A stretch of DNA of 64,000 nucleotides from Palsa-504 sp963795795 (GCA_963795795.1 CAWCJS010000024.1:372001-436000), one strand, 5' to 3'; shown: positions 35,968 to 45,715, counted from the first letter of the stretch. Program-made: numbers and translations. The notes: a model not told the origin generated them from the letters alone.

Positions 35968-37143
35968 TCAGCCCGCGGTCATCCGGGAGAGCCGCGCCAG
36001 GGCCTCGGTCAGGACCTCGGGGCGCTTGCAGAACGCGAACCTGACCTGGGTGCGGGCGGCGCCCTTGTCGTCGTAGAAGATCGCCACGGGGATGGCCACC
36101 ACGCCCGCGCGGTCGGGCAGGAGCCGACAGAACTCCATGCCGTCGAGGTCGGACAGGCCGCTGATGTCCGCGGTGACGAAGTAGGTGCCCTGCGGCGGGC
36201 GGACCCCGAAGCCGAGCCCAGCCAGGCCCGCGGTGAACAGGTCCCGCTGGGCCTGGAGCTCGCCGCGCAGCGTGGCGAAATACTCGTCGGGCAGCATCAG
36301 GGCCTCGGCGATCGCGTACTGGAACGGGCCGCCGCTGACGAACGTGAGGAACTGCTTGACCGTCTTGACCGCGGCGACCAGCTCGGGCGTGGCCTTGACC
36401 CAGCCGATCTTCCAGCCGGTGAACGCGAATGTCTTACCGGCCGAGCTGATCGACACCGTCCGCTCGCGCATGCCCGGGAACTGGACGATGGGGACGTGCT
36501 CGCCGTCGAAGACCAGGTGCTCGTAGACCTCGTCGGTGACCACGAGCAGGTCGCGCTCGACCGCCAGGGCCGCGATCGCGGCCAGCTCATCCCGGGTGAA
36601 GACGGTCCCGGTGGGGTTGTGCGGGGTGTTGAGCAGGATGAGCCTGGTGCGGTCGGTGATCGCCCGGGCCAGCTCGTCCAGGTCGGGGCGGAAGTCCGGC
36701 GGGCGCAGCGTGACCGGGACGCGGACGCCGCCCGCCATGGCGATGTTGGCCACGTAGGAGTCGTAGTAGGGCTCGAACGCGATCACCTCATCGCCCGGCT
36801 CGACCAGGGCCAGGATCGTGGCGGCGACCGCCTCGGTGGCGCCCGCGGTGACGAGGATCTCCTCGGCCGGGTCGAAGGCCAGGTTGTAGAAGCGCTGGGC
36901 GTGCGCGCTGATGGCCTGGCGGAGTTCGGTGATGCCGGGGCCTGGCGGATACTGGTTGCCGCGGCCGGCCAGGATCGCGTCGGCCGCGGCCCGGGCCACG
37001 CTGGCCGGGCCGTCGCGGTCGGGGAAGCCCTGGCCCAGGTTGATCGAGCCGGTCGCCACTGCGCGGGCGGACATCTCGGCGAAGATCGTGGTGCCGAGCC
37101 CCTCCAGGCGCCGGTTGAGGAATGGTCTGCTCACGGTGCCCAT
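35968..37143 (-). CDS. Class I/II aminotransferase (DapC/kynurenine aminotransferase-like)
   Basis: A 391-residue PLP enzyme. Family landmarks are INLGQGFPDRDGP at the amino terminus, NTPHNPTGTVF, DEVYEHLVFDG and the PLP lysine Lys237 in SISSAGKTFAFTGWKIGW. Actinobacterial relatives are annotated N-succinyldiaminopimelate aminotransferase or methionine/glutamine-type aminotransferase. The divergent neighbour is an omega-amidase-like nitrilase. A glutamine transaminase/omega-amidase pair would make sense biochemically, but that link is inferred from position. Only 27 bases separate the starts. Confidence 0.87.
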   Translation of the reverse strand: MGTVSRPFLNRRLEGLGTTIFAEMSARAVATGSINLGQGFPDRDGPASVARAAADAILAGRGNQYPPGPGITELRQAISAHAQRFYNLAFDPAEEILVTAGATEAVAATILALVEPGDEVIAFEPYYDSYVANIAMAGGVRVPVTLRPPDFRPDLDELARAITDRTRLILLNTPHNPTGTVFTRDELAAIAALAVERDLLVVTDEVYEHLVFDGEHVPIVQFPGMRERTVSISSAGKTFAFTGWKIGWVKATPELVAAVKTVKQFLTFVSGGPFQYAIAEALMLPDEYFATLRGELQAQRDLFTAGLAGLGFGVRPPQGTYFVTADISGLSDLDGMEFCRLLPDRAGVVAIPVAIFYDDKGAARTQVRFAFCKRPEVLTEALARLSRMTAG

Positions 37144-37170
37144 CTTGCCGTGCTGGTTAGGGTGGAAGGT

Positions 37171-37998
37171 ATGCGAGTCGCACTGTGCCAGATCCCGGTC
37201 AGCTCACGGCCTTCGGTGAACGCCGACCGGGTACGTCTGGCGTTGCATGAGGCCGCGGGCGGCGGCGCGGAGCTGGCGGTGTTTCCCGAGGCGACGCAGG
37301 TCAGGTTCGGGTCGGACCTGCGGGCCGCGGCCGAACCGCTGGACGGGCCGTTCGGCTCGGGTCTCGCGGCGGCGGCCAAGGAGACCGGGGTCGCGCTGGT
37401 GGCGGGGGTGTTCGAGCCCGCCCCGGACGGCCGGGTGTACAACACGGCGGTGGCCTACGACGGGGCCGGGGAGCTGGTCGCCTCGTACCGGAAGCTGCAC
37501 CTGTTCGACGCGTTCGGGCACTGTGAGTCCGAGGAGGTCGCGCCGGGGTCCGCGCCGGTGCTGGTTACGCTGGCCGGGGTGCGGACCGGACTGGAGATCT
37601 GCTACGACGTGCGGTTCGGGGAGTTGTCCCGGGCGCTGGCCGTGGCGGGTGCCGATCTGCTCCTGCTGCCTGCCGCCTGGGCGGCGGGGCCGCTGAAGGA
37701 GGAGCACTGGCTCACGCTGGTCCGGGCGCGCGCGATCGAGAACACCGTGTGGGTCGCCGCGGCTTGCCAGGTACCCGACCCCGACGAGCCGCCCACCCGG
37801 GCCGCGACCGGGATCGGGCGCAGTATCCTGGTCGACCCGCTCGGCGTGGTCAGGATGGACCTCGGGCCGGGGCCTGGGGTGGCGGTCGGGGAGGTCGACG
37901 TCGACCTGGTCCGGACCGTCCGGGACACCGTGCCGAGCCTGTACAACCGCAGGGAGGACGTGTTCGGGAAGCCGGTCGCCGTCCCGGCGCAGGGATAG
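37171..37998 (+). CDS. Carbon-nitrogen hydrolase, omega-amidase/Nit-like
   Basis: A 275-residue enzyme of the nitrilase superfamily: Glu40 (VFPEATQ), Lys108 (SYRKLHLFD) and nucleophile Cys144 (LEICYDVRFGELSR). The LHLFD and CYDVRF surroundings match the Nit/omega-amidase branch, which hydrolyses alpha-ketoglutaramate or deaminated glutathione. It is divergent from an aminotransferase gene across 27 bases, fitting removal of the keto-amides that glutamine transaminases produce. It ends 3 bases before the convergent propeller gene. Confidence 0.86.
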   Translation: MRVALCQIPVSSRPSVNADRVRLALHEAAGGGAELAVFPEATQVRFGSDLRAAAEPLDGPFGSGLAAAAKETGVALVAGVFEPAPDGRVYNTAVAYDGAGELVASYRKLHLFDAFGHCESEEVAPGSAPVLVTLAGVRTGLEICYDVRFGELSRALAVAGADLLLLPAAWAAGPLKEEHWLTLVRARAIENTVWVAAACQVPDPDEPPTRAATGIGRSILVDPLGVVRMDLGPGPGVAVGEVDVDLVRTVRDTVPSLYNRREDVFGKPVAVPAQG

Positions 37999-38001
37999 CG
38001 C

Positions 38002-41000
38002 TCAGCGGATCGGCGACTGCCAGAACACCGGGTCCTCGCCGACCTGGGAGGCGACGAAGCCGACGCCGGTCAGCGTGGTGCCCGCCGCGGTCAGGGCGGT
38101 GATGGCCTGGATGCCGGGACCGGACAGGCCCCGCCCGCCCGGCGTGAACGCCTGCCACGCCGCCCCGTTCGCCGAGGTCCACACCACCACGTCCTGGTGA
38201 CCTGGCGTGCGGCCGAACGTCCCGGTCGCGGTGAAGCCGTCGCCGGAGGCGGTCAGCGCGGTAGCGAACGCCTGCCCCGAGGGAACCGGCAGGGCCGTGT
38301 CGGTCCAGGTGGTGCCGCCGTCCGACGAGCTCGCGGCGAACGGCAGCTGCTGGCCCGAGGTGGTGAGCACGGTACCGACCGCGACCACGGCGCGCCCGTC
38401 GCTCGCGACGTGCTGCAGCACCGCCCGGCTCACCCCGATCGGCAGCGGGATAGATTCCTGGGTCCAGGCCTGGCCGTTCGGCTTCGATGAGGTCCACGCG
38501 GACGGCTGGTCGCCGTCCCAGCCGACCGCGACGAAGCCGCGCGGGCTGGCGGTGACGGCCAGCATCTGCGCGGCGGCGCCGTCGAGGGCGCCGGGCGACG
38601 CGTCGCCCGCGCGGCGCCAGCCGGTTAGGCCCGCTGACCACCAGGCCGCCGCGATCGGACGGCCCTGGGAGAACTGGTAGCCCACGATGACGTAGCCGCC
38701 CGGCCCGGCGGCCGCCTGCTCGGTGAACAGGCCGGGCCCGCTGAAGGCACCCTCGCCGTCGGCGGCCTGCCAGCTCGTGCCGTTCGCGGAGCTGACCACC
38801 ACCGGGTGCTGCGCCGCGCCGGTGGTCACGCCGCCCACGGCGAGCCAGCCTGCGGCGCCGTACGCCACGCTGGTCAGCTGCTGGATCCCGGGCCGGTCGA
38901 AGACCGCGGGGGTCTGCCCGGCGGCCCGGGTCCACGAAAGGCCGCCGTTGGCGGAGGTCCAGGCCGCGGGGTAGCCGTTCGCGCCGCCCACCGCGACGAG
39001 TGTGCTGCCCGCGGCCGCGACGCCGTTGACCGCCAGCTGGGCCGCGGTGGCGCCGGGGATCGCCGACACGGCGACGCGGACGGGACCGGCTCGCGGGCGC
39101 AGCACCGTGAGCAGCGGCTGCTGGGTGTCCGGGGCCGGGGCGCTCGTTCCGGCCACCACGACGATGCCGCCCGCGGCCAGCGTGACGCCGGAAACCGCCT
39201 CGGAGGACGCGGTGCCGAACGCCGGCGTCTGCCGCCACGAGGCGCCGTCCGCGGAGACGAACGCGGTCAGGGTCCGGCCCGCCTGCCCGGATACCACCGC
39301 GCCGTCGGGGCCGCCGCTGACGAACCCGGTCTGGAAGCCGGCCGGGGTGCTCAGCGTGGCCTCACGCGTCCACGCCCGGCCATCCGGCGAGCGGTACACG
39401 GCCACGGCCGGCCTGCCGCCCGACGTGGCCGGCTTGACCAGGATGAACCCGTCGCGAGTGACGGCCTCGCCGCTGATCTGGGCCTGCGCGGCGGGCCGGA
39501 CGACCAGTGTCCAGGTCGTGCCGCCGTTGCCGCTCAGCCAGGCGGCGCTGGACCGCAGGAGCTGCGTGCGCCCGGACTTGCCGGTGACGGTAGTGACCAC
39601 ATCCCCCGCCATCAGGATCGTGTTCCCGTACGCCGCCGCGTACCTGATGCCGGTGACGCGGGCCGCGCCCGCGGCCAGGCCGAGTTGCGCGGCGCCGAGG
39701 CGCTGCCAGCTGACCCCGTTGACCGAGAGGAAGACTACCGGGCTGGCCTTCGCCGCGTCCCCGCCGGGAACGTTCGACCCGGCGGCGATGAAGCCGGCCG
39801 CCGTCCGCTTCAGGACGCTGATCTGGTCACCGGGCCGCAGCGGCAGCCCGGCCATGGAGGCGAGCGTCCAGGTCCGGCCGTCCGGGCTGGTCCAGATCGA
39901 ACCAGGGCCGAGGGCCACCCAGGCGCCGCGACCGCCGGCCACCAGCCGCGCCGCGTAGCCCGGGGGCGGTGGGCCCCCGGCCGGCGTGCGCACCGCAGCC
40001 ATCGACCACGAACCACCGCCGTTCGGGGAAATGAAGAATTGTGCCCGCGCGAGGCGCGCGCCGGTCTGGGACCCCACCGCGACGATCTCGTCGCCGTCGC
40101 TGGCCACCCGGCCGAGGGTCTGGTCGATGCCGCGGCCGTCGTCGGTGACGGTGAAGTCACCGCCCGCCAGGGCGGCCGGGGGGAACCCGGCGGAGGAGGG
40201 CGCGGGGGGCGGGGTCGAGCGGCCGCTGTTCGCGTCCGCGAGCACCACGGCGGCGACGCCGATGACGATCATGGCCGTGACGGGGAGCACCACCCGCAGC
40301 GCCGCATTCCGGAACTCCAGCGCGGCCGCGAAGCGGGAGAACCAGCTGCGCTTGACGGGCTGGGGCAGGAAGGAGCGGAGCAGCCCCACCCATTCGGTAC
40401 GGGCCGACCGCACCTCGGGACGCGGCGCCGCCGTGGACCGGGCGAACCGCGCCTGAGGCACGGACCCCGTCAGCGCCGGCGCGGTTCGCCTGGGCTGGGC
40501 GGGCCCGGGGCGACCGGGCGGGGGCGACGCGTCGCCTCCCCACGGGTGGGGGCTGGAGAGGTAAACGAAGCCGGAACCGGCCGGGAACGGATCGCGGTGG
40601 AAACCACCGGCGCTCCTAGCCCGGGGGTCGAACTCGAAGCCGGGCATGGCCAGCTGGTTGTCGGCCCACTCCTGCGGCGGCACCGGGGGCGGCTGGCCTA
40701 CCGTCTGCGTGTACCTGAAGCGCGGCGGCTCGCCGCCCGGCGGGGCGGCTGGCGGGCCATTCCAGGCCGGGCCTTCGGGCGCCGGCAGGCTTGGCTGCGG
40801 CCGACGGCCCTCGAACTCGAAGCCTGGGACGGGGCCGAAGTTGCTGTCTAGCCAGCGTGCGGGCGGCTGACCAGGCGGCTGCTGGCCGGGCGGCGGCTGG
40901 TTGGGTGGCGGCTGGCTGGGCGGGGCGCCGCGCGGCTGCGGGCCGCGGCTGGCGCGCGGGCGGCGTCGGCCGGGGGGCTGGGAAGGGCCCCCGGTGCCGT

Positions 41001-41034
41001 CAGCCCCCGGATTGCCAGTCGGATCCCTTGTCAC
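38002..41034 (-). CDS. Large membrane-anchored beta-propeller (BNR/sialidase-like repeat) protein
   Basis: About 1010 residues. Residues 1-240 are Pro/Gly/Gln-rich and disordered, cytoplasmic in a type II topology. A single membrane helix follows at about 245-265 (VVLPVTAMIVIGVAAVVLAD). The rest is a series of at least ten imperfect units with the pattern W.S.dG..W (IWTSPDGRTWTLA, VYRSPDGRAWTREA, AWTSANGGLSWTRA, VWTSANGAAWQAF), an extracytoplasmic propeller. No catalytic residues are recognised; a ligand-binding or structural role is likely. The start is taken as GTG 41034, where the basic VTRDPTGNPG begins; the ribosome site is distant. Confidence 0.75.
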   Translation of the reverse strand: MTRDPTGNPGADGTGGPSQPPGRRRPRASRGPQPRGAPPSQPPPNQPPPGQQPPGQPPARWLDSNFGPVPGFEFEGRRPQPSLPAPEGPAWNGPPAAPPGGEPPRFRYTQTVGQPPPVPPQEWADNQLAMPGFEFDPRARSAGGFHRDPFPAGSGFVYLSSPHPWGGDASPPPGRPGPAQPRRTAPALTGSVPQARFARSTAAPRPEVRSARTEWVGLLRSFLPQPVKRSWFSRFAAALEFRNAALRVVLPVTAMIVIGVAAVVLADANSGRSTPPPAPSSAGFPPAALAGGDFTVTDDGRGIDQTLGRVASDGDEIVAVGSQTGARLARAQFFISPNGGGSWSMAAVRTPAGGPPPPGYAARLVAGGRGAWVALGPGSIWTSPDGRTWTLASMAGLPLRPGDQISVLKRTAAGFIAAGSNVPGGDAAKASPVVFLSVNGVSWQRLGAAQLGLAAGAARVTGIRYAAAYGNTILMAGDVVTTVTGKSGRTQLLRSSAAWLSGNGGTTWTLVVRPAAQAQISGEAVTRDGFILVKPATSGGRPAVAVYRSPDGRAWTREATLSTPAGFQTGFVSGGPDGAVVSGQAGRTLTAFVSADGASWRQTPAFGTASSEAVSGVTLAAGGIVVVAGTSAPAPDTQQPLLTVLRPRAGPVRVAVSAIPGATAAQLAVNGVAAAGSTLVAVGGANGYPAAWTSANGGLSWTRAAGQTPAVFDRPGIQQLTSVAYGAAGWLAVGGVTTGAAQHPVVVSSANGTSWQAADGEGAFSGPGLFTEQAAAGPGGYVIVGYQFSQGRPIAAAWWSAGLTGWRRAGDASPGALDGAAAQMLAVTASPRGFVAVGWDGDQPSAWTSSKPNGQAWTQESIPLPIGVSRAVLQHVASDGRAVVAVGTVLTTSGQQLPFAASSSDGGTTWTDTALPVPSGQAFATALTASGDGFTATGTFGRTPGHQDVVVWTSANGAAWQAFTPGGRGLSGPGIQAITALTAAGTTLTGVGFVASQVGEDPVFWQSPIR

Positions 41035-41245
41035 CCTGTTGCCTTGCCTCCGGCGGATGGACGCAGGCGCAGATGGGCGGATAAGCCCAGATGGCCCCGA
41101 TGTGGTTCCCCGCCGATGGTACCGGGAGGCACCCGCCTTGACCGGGACTTCCGCCGAGCCCGTGCCGGATCTCACCTGGCCACGGGTAGCCTGAAGGGTG
41201 CAGGCCAACCATCGGATCACCGTGTCGGAAGAGGGTTTGGGGAGG

Positions 41246-44200
41246 ATGTCCGCCGTGTCTTCTGGGTCATCGCAGGGCAGCGCCGAGGTCCGCGAGCCCG
41301 GGGCGTCAGACGAGCCAGGGCAGTCCCGCGAGCACGAGCCAGCCATCACCGCGAGCAAGGCCAACTTCGGCGCCAACGAGTGGCTCGTGGAAGAGCTGTA
41401 CCAGCGGTACCTGGCGGATCCCAGTTCCGTGGACCGGGCCTGGTGGAGCTTCTTCGCCGACTACACCCCGGCGCTCCCCAACGGGACCGGGCCCCAGCCG
41501 ATCCTGACCACCCCCGCGCGGCCCAGCCAGGCGGCCCCGCCAGTCGTGCAGGCGCCCCCGCCCGCGCCCGTGCCAGCACCCCCGTCCGCGTCCGCACTGG
41601 CGCCCCGGCCCCGCAGGCCGCCCCGGCCCCGGCCGCCGCAGCCCGCACCGGCGCCGCAGGCCGGGCTGGCGCCGCCGCCACCGGCGGCCCCCGGGACCGA
41701 GGTCAGCAGGCTGCGTGGCGCGGCGGCCCGGACCGTCGTCAACATGACGGCGAGCCTGTCGGTGCCCACGGCGACCAGCGTTCGTTCGGTGCCGGCGAAG
41801 CTGCTGGTCGATAACCGGATCGTCATCAACAACCACCTCCGCCGCGGCCGGGGCGGGAAGGTGTCGTTCACCCACCTGATCGGGTACGCGGTGGTCCAGG
41901 CGCTCAAGGCGCTGCCGGACATGAACGACGCCTACACCGAGGAGAACGGCAAGCCCGCCGTGGCCAAGCCCGAGCACGTCAACCTGGGGCTGGCCATCGA
42001 CGTGCAGGCCGCCGACGGAGCCAGGCAACTCCTGGTGCCGAACATCAAGGCGGCGGAGGACATGGACTTCCGCATGTTCTGGCAGAGCTACGAGGACGTC
42101 GTGCGACGGGCCCGGACGGGCAAGCTCGCGGTCGAGGACTTCGCGGGCACCACCGCGACCATCACCAACCCGGGCACGATCGGGACGGTCAGCTCGGTGC
42201 CCAGGCTGATGCCCGGCCAGGGCGTCATCGTCGGCGTCGGGGCGATGGAGTACCCCGCCGAGTACGCCGGCGCGTCGGAGGAGACCCTGGCCCGGCTGGC
42301 GATCAGCAAGTCGGTCACGCTCACCTCGACCTACGACCACCGGATCATCCAGGGCGCGCAGTCGGGGGAGTTCCTGGCCAAGATCCACGAGCTGCTGCTC
42401 GGCGGGGACGCCTTCTACGACGGGATCTTCGCCTCGCTGCGAATCCCGTACGAGCCGGTCCGCTGGGTCAGGGACTTCGCCGAGGGCCACGAGGACGACG
42501 TGGCCAGGTCCGCCCGGGTACAGGAGCTGATCCACGCGTACCGGGTGCGCGGCCACCTGATGGCCGACACCAACCCGCTGGAGGTCACCCAGCGCAAGCA
42601 CCCCGACCTGGACATCAACCTGCACGGGCTGACGCTGTGGGACCTGGAGCGCGAGTTCCCCACCGGCGGGTTCGGCGGGAAGCCGCGGATGAAGCTGCGG
42701 GACATCCTCGGGGTGCTGCGCGACTCGTACTGCCGCACGGTCGGTACCGAGTACATGCACATCCAGGACCCGGAGGAGCGCCGGTGGCTGCAGGACCGGA
42801 TCGAGGTCCCGCACCCGCGCGCCGAACACGACGAGCAGATCCGGATCCTGTCCCGGCTCAACGTGGCCGAGGCGTTCGAGCAGTTCCTGCAGACCAAGTT
42901 CGTCGGCCAGCGCCGGTTCTCCCTGGAGGGCGCCGAGTCCCTGATCCCGCTGCTGGACGCCGTGCTCGCCGAGGCGGCCGACGCCGAGCTGGACGAGGCC
43001 GTCATCGGGATGGCGCACCGCGGCCGGCTGAACGTGCTGGCCAACATCGTCGGCAAGTCCTACGCGCAGATCTTCAAGGAGTTCGAGGGCAACCTGGACC
43101 CGAGCAGCGCGCAGGGCTCGGGCGACGTCAAGTACCACCTCGGCGCCGAGGGCACCTTCCGCGCGCCCGATGACCGCGCGATCAGGACCTCGCTGGTGGC
43201 CAACCCGAGCCACCTGGAGGCGGTCGACCCGGTCCTCGAGGGCGTCGTCCGGGCCAGGCAGGACGTGATCGACAAGGGCGAGCCCGGGTTCACCGTGCTC
43301 CCCGTGCTCATCCACGGCGACGCCGCGTTCGCCGGGCAGGGCGTGGTCGCCGAGACGCTGAACCTCTCCCTGCTGCGCGGGTACCGGACCGGCGGCACCG
43401 TGCACATCATCGTGAACAACCAGGTGGGTTTCACCACCGCCCCGCAGCACTCGCGATCTTCGGTGTACGCGACTGACGTCGCCCGGATGATCCAGGCGCC
43501 GATCTTCCACGTCAACGGGGACGACCCGGAGGCCGTCGTGCGCGTCGCGCGGCTGGCCTTCGCCTACCGGCACGCGTTCAAGAAGGACGTCGTCGTCGAC
43601 ATGCTGTGCTACCGCAAGCGGGGGCACAACGAGACCGATAACCCGTCGTTCACCCAGCCGCTCATGTACGACCTGGTGGAGGCCAAGCGCTCCACGAGGA
43701 AGGTGTACACCGAGTCGCTGATCGCCCGCGGCGACATCACCATGGAGGAGGCCGAGGCGGCGCTGCGCGACTACCAGCAGCAGCTCGAGCGCGCCTTCAC
43801 CGAGACCAGGGACGCGGCCGAGCGCCCGGCCGAGCCCGGCACCGTCAGGCCGCCCGAGCCGGAGGACCGCCCGGTCAACCACCAGGCGGTGCCTACCGCG
43901 GTGTCCGGCGAGACGGTCAAGCGGATCATCGACACCCAGGTCAACCTGCCGGCCTCCTTCACCGTGCACCCGCGGCTCAAGCCGCTGCTCGACCGGCGGG
44001 CCGCGATGGCCGCCGGGGACGTCATCGACTGGGCGACCGGCGAGCTGCTGGCGTTCGGCGCGCTGGTCATCGACGGGCGCCCGGTCCGCCTGGTCGGCCA
44101 GGACTCCAGGCGAGGGACGTTCGGGCAGCGGCACGCCGTGCTGGTGGACAGGAACACGGGCCGGGAGTACACGCCGCTGAAGCAGCTCGACTCCGGCGCC

Positions 44201-45049
44201 GCGAGGTTCTTCGTGCACGACTCCCTGCTGTCGGAGTACGCGGCGATGGGGTTCGAGTACGGGTACTCCGTGGCCCGCCCCGAGGCCCTGGTCTGCTGGG
44301 AGGCGCAGTTCGGCGACTTCGCCGACGGCGCGCAGACGATCATCGACGAGTTCATCAGCTCCGGCGAGCAGAAGTGGGGCCAGCGCTCCGGGGTGGTCCT
44401 GCTGCTCCCGCACGGCTACGACGGCCAGGGCCCCGACCACTCCTCGGCCCGGATCGAGCGGTTCCTCACGCTGTGCGCGCAGGACAACATGACGGTGGCG
44501 ATGCCGACCACGCCGGGCAACTACTTCCACCTGCTGCGCTGGCAGGGCCTGTCCGGCCGGCACAAGCCGCTCATCGTGTTCACCCCGAAGTCCATGCTCA
44601 GGCTGAAGGCGGCCACCTCCGCGGTCAGCGAGTTCACCACGGGCTCGTTCCGCCCGCTGATCGCGTCGTCGAACGGCGGGCCCGATGCCGACGTGCGCCG
44701 CGTCCTACTGTGCACCGGGAAGGTGTACTACGACCTGGACGCGCGCCGCCGCGATACGGGCGCGACCGACGTGGCTATCGCCCGGGTCGAGCGGCTCTAC
44801 CCGCTGCCCGTCTCGGAGCTGGCCGCCGAGCTCGCCCGCTACCCGGGCGCTTCGTCGGTTACCTGGGTCCAGGAGGAGCCGGCCAACATGGGCGCCTGGC
44901 CCACCTTCGCGCTCAAGCTCCCCCGGCTCCTGGGCCGCGAGGTCGGCGTGGTGTCCCTGCCCCCGAGCTCCGCGCCTGCGACGGGCTCGGCGGCCCAGCA
45001 CGCCCGCTCCCACCAGGACATCATCGAGAAGGCCATCCCCGCGCACTGA
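41246..45049 (+). CDS. kgd: Multifunctional 2-oxoglutarate decarboxylase/dehydrogenase E1 + succinyltransferase
   Basis: A 1267-residue enzyme with the actinobacterial Kgd architecture. A short amino-terminal E1 segment (FGANEWLVEELYQRYLADP) is followed by a long Ala/Pro linker, then a 2-oxoacid dehydrogenase acyltransferase domain with the catalytic His365 in TYDHRIIQGAQSGEF. The ThDP-dependent E1 region follows (GMAHRGRLNVLANIVGKSY, GDDPEAVVRVARLAF). It converts 2-oxoglutarate to succinic semialdehyde or succinyl-CoA in the TCA cycle. The domain order and length (Mycobacterium Kgd is 1231) make the call firm. ATG 41246 is chosen because the family has only a short leader; GTG 41198 is an alternative. 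A small DUF6104 gene follows. Confidence 0.95.
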   Translation: MSAVSSGSSQGSAEVREPGASDEPGQSREHEPAITASKANFGANEWLVEELYQRYLADPSSVDRAWWSFFADYTPALPNGTGPQPILTTPARPSQAAPPVVQAPPPAPVPAPPSASALAPRPRRPPRPRPPQPAPAPQAGLAPPPPAAPGTEVSRLRGAAARTVVNMTASLSVPTATSVRSVPAKLLVDNRIVINNHLRRGRGGKVSFTHLIGYAVVQALKALPDMNDAYTEENGKPAVAKPEHVNLGLAIDVQAADGARQLLVPNIKAAEDMDFRMFWQSYEDVVRRARTGKLAVEDFAGTTATITNPGTIGTVSSVPRLMPGQGVIVGVGAMEYPAEYAGASEETLARLAISKSVTLTSTYDHRIIQGAQSGEFLAKIHELLLGGDAFYDGIFASLRIPYEPVRWVRDFAEGHEDDVARSARVQELIHAYRVRGHLMADTNPLEVTQRKHPDLDINLHGLTLWDLEREFPTGGFGGKPRMKLRDILGVLRDSYCRTVGTEYMHIQDPEERRWLQDRIEVPHPRAEHDEQIRILSRLNVAEAFEQFLQTKFVGQRRFSLEGAESLIPLLDAVLAEAADAELDEAVIGMAHRGRLNVLANIVGKSYAQIFKEFEGNLDPSSAQGSGDVKYHLGAEGTFRAPDDRAIRTSLVANPSHLEAVDPVLEGVVRARQDVIDKGEPGFTVLPVLIHGDAAFAGQGVVAETLNLSLLRGYRTGGTVHIIVNNQVGFTTAPQHSRSSVYATDVARMIQAPIFHVNGDDPEAVVRVARLAFAYRHAFKKDVVVDMLCYRKRGHNETDNPSFTQPLMYDLVEAKRSTRKVYTESLIARGDITMEEAEAALRDYQQQLERAFTETRDAAERPAEPGTVRPPEPEDRPVNHQAVPTAVSGETVKRIIDTQVNLPASFTVHPRLKPLLDRRAAMAAGDVIDWATGELLAFGALVIDGRPVRLVGQDSRRGTFGQRHAVLVDRNTGREYTPLKQLDSGAARFFVHDSLLSEYAAMGFEYGYSVARPEALVCWEAQFGDFADGAQTIIDEFISSGEQKWGQRSGVVLLLPHGYDGQGPDHSSARIERFLTLCAQDNMTVAMPTTPGNYFHLLRWQGLSGRHKPLIVFTPKSMLRLKAATSAVSEFTTGSFRPLIASSNGGPDADVRRVLLCTGKVYYDLDARRRDTGATDVAIARVERLYPLPVSELAAELARYPGASSVTWVQEEPANMGAWPTFALKLPRLLGREVGVVSLPPSSAPATGSAAQHARSHQDIIEKAIPAH

Positions 45050-45064
45050 TCTTCTGGGGGACCG

Positions 45065-45247
45065 ATGTACTTCACCGACCGCGGCATCGAGGAGCTGACG
45101 GAAAGGCGCGGCGACGAGCAGGTCTCGTTGGCCTGGCTCGCCGAGCGGCTGCGCGATTTCGTGGACCAGTTCCCCGACTTCGAGACCGCCGTCGACCGGC
45201 TGGCCAGCTGGCTCGCCCGCCTCGACGACGACCCCGAGGACCTTTAG
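45065..45247 (+). CDS. DUF6104-family small protein
   Basis: A 60-residue acidic helical protein (MYFTDRGIEELTERRGDEQ, then LAWLAERLRDFVDQFPDFE). It matches the actinobacterial DUF6104 family, commonly found next to the 2-oxoglutarate dehydrogenase gene. It starts 15 bases after the kgd stop with GGGGGACC upstream, so it is likely co-transcribed. Function is unknown; a structural or regulatory partner of Kgd is an inference from linkage only. Confidence 0.85.
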   Translation: MYFTDRGIEELTERRGDEQVSLAWLAERLRDFVDQFPDFETAVDRLASWLARLDDDPEDL

Positions 45248-45715
45248 GGAACTTGCAGCCCAAACGGCCCGCGATGTCGCGCTCCCGGACGTGCGATTCG
45301 CGTGCGCGGCACCTGGTGGTCACTGCGGAGCAGACCGCTAGAGACTGTTTCGTTACCTGCGGGTAGCGCCCACGAGACCGGGATCTGGCAGGCTCAGCGT
45401 GCTAAGACGGCCTGATCTGAACAAACTTTGCTGCCGAACCACCGCGGTCAGCCGGGGGGTCCCCTGTCGTCAACGCTTGTGCGCTCGGTCGGGTCGGTGG
45501 AACGTTGGAAGGTCGAGGCCGGGTATCCATGCCGATCAAAGCCTGGCAATGGGCTTCGCCGAGTAGATGCTGACCGATCTAGCAGAGTTCGGTAGATCGA
45601 CGGCCGAGTGGCCGGCTCTGCGGCAGGGGTGGGGAAATAGCGGGCCGAGGGGCCTGCCGCGACGTTCCCTGGCCCCGGATCCTGGCCGGATAGCTCAATC
45701 GATGAGAGGAAGAAC
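45248..45715. promoter_or_regulatory. 468-base intergenic region upstream of the liv operon
   Basis: No gene is supported. Visible items are TGGAACGTT at 45498-45506, the same 9 bases as the left part of the palindrome at 19914-19924 upstream of the other ABC importer, and an inverted repeat CGATCTA/TAGATCG (45575-45581 with 45593-45599, 11-base spacer). A GAGAGGAAG ribosome site precedes the ATG at 45716. No tRNA, riboswitch or T-box was recognised and no convincing -35/-10 pair was found. Confidence 0.4.

Noticed and set aside
45683..45708. tRNA-like start (GGCCGGATAGCTCAATCGAT) upstream of the binding-protein gene
   Set aside because: Only about 20 bases resemble the acceptor and D-arm of a tRNA. 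There is no anticodon arm, T-arm or 3' acceptor strand, and the sequence runs directly into the ribosome site and ATG.
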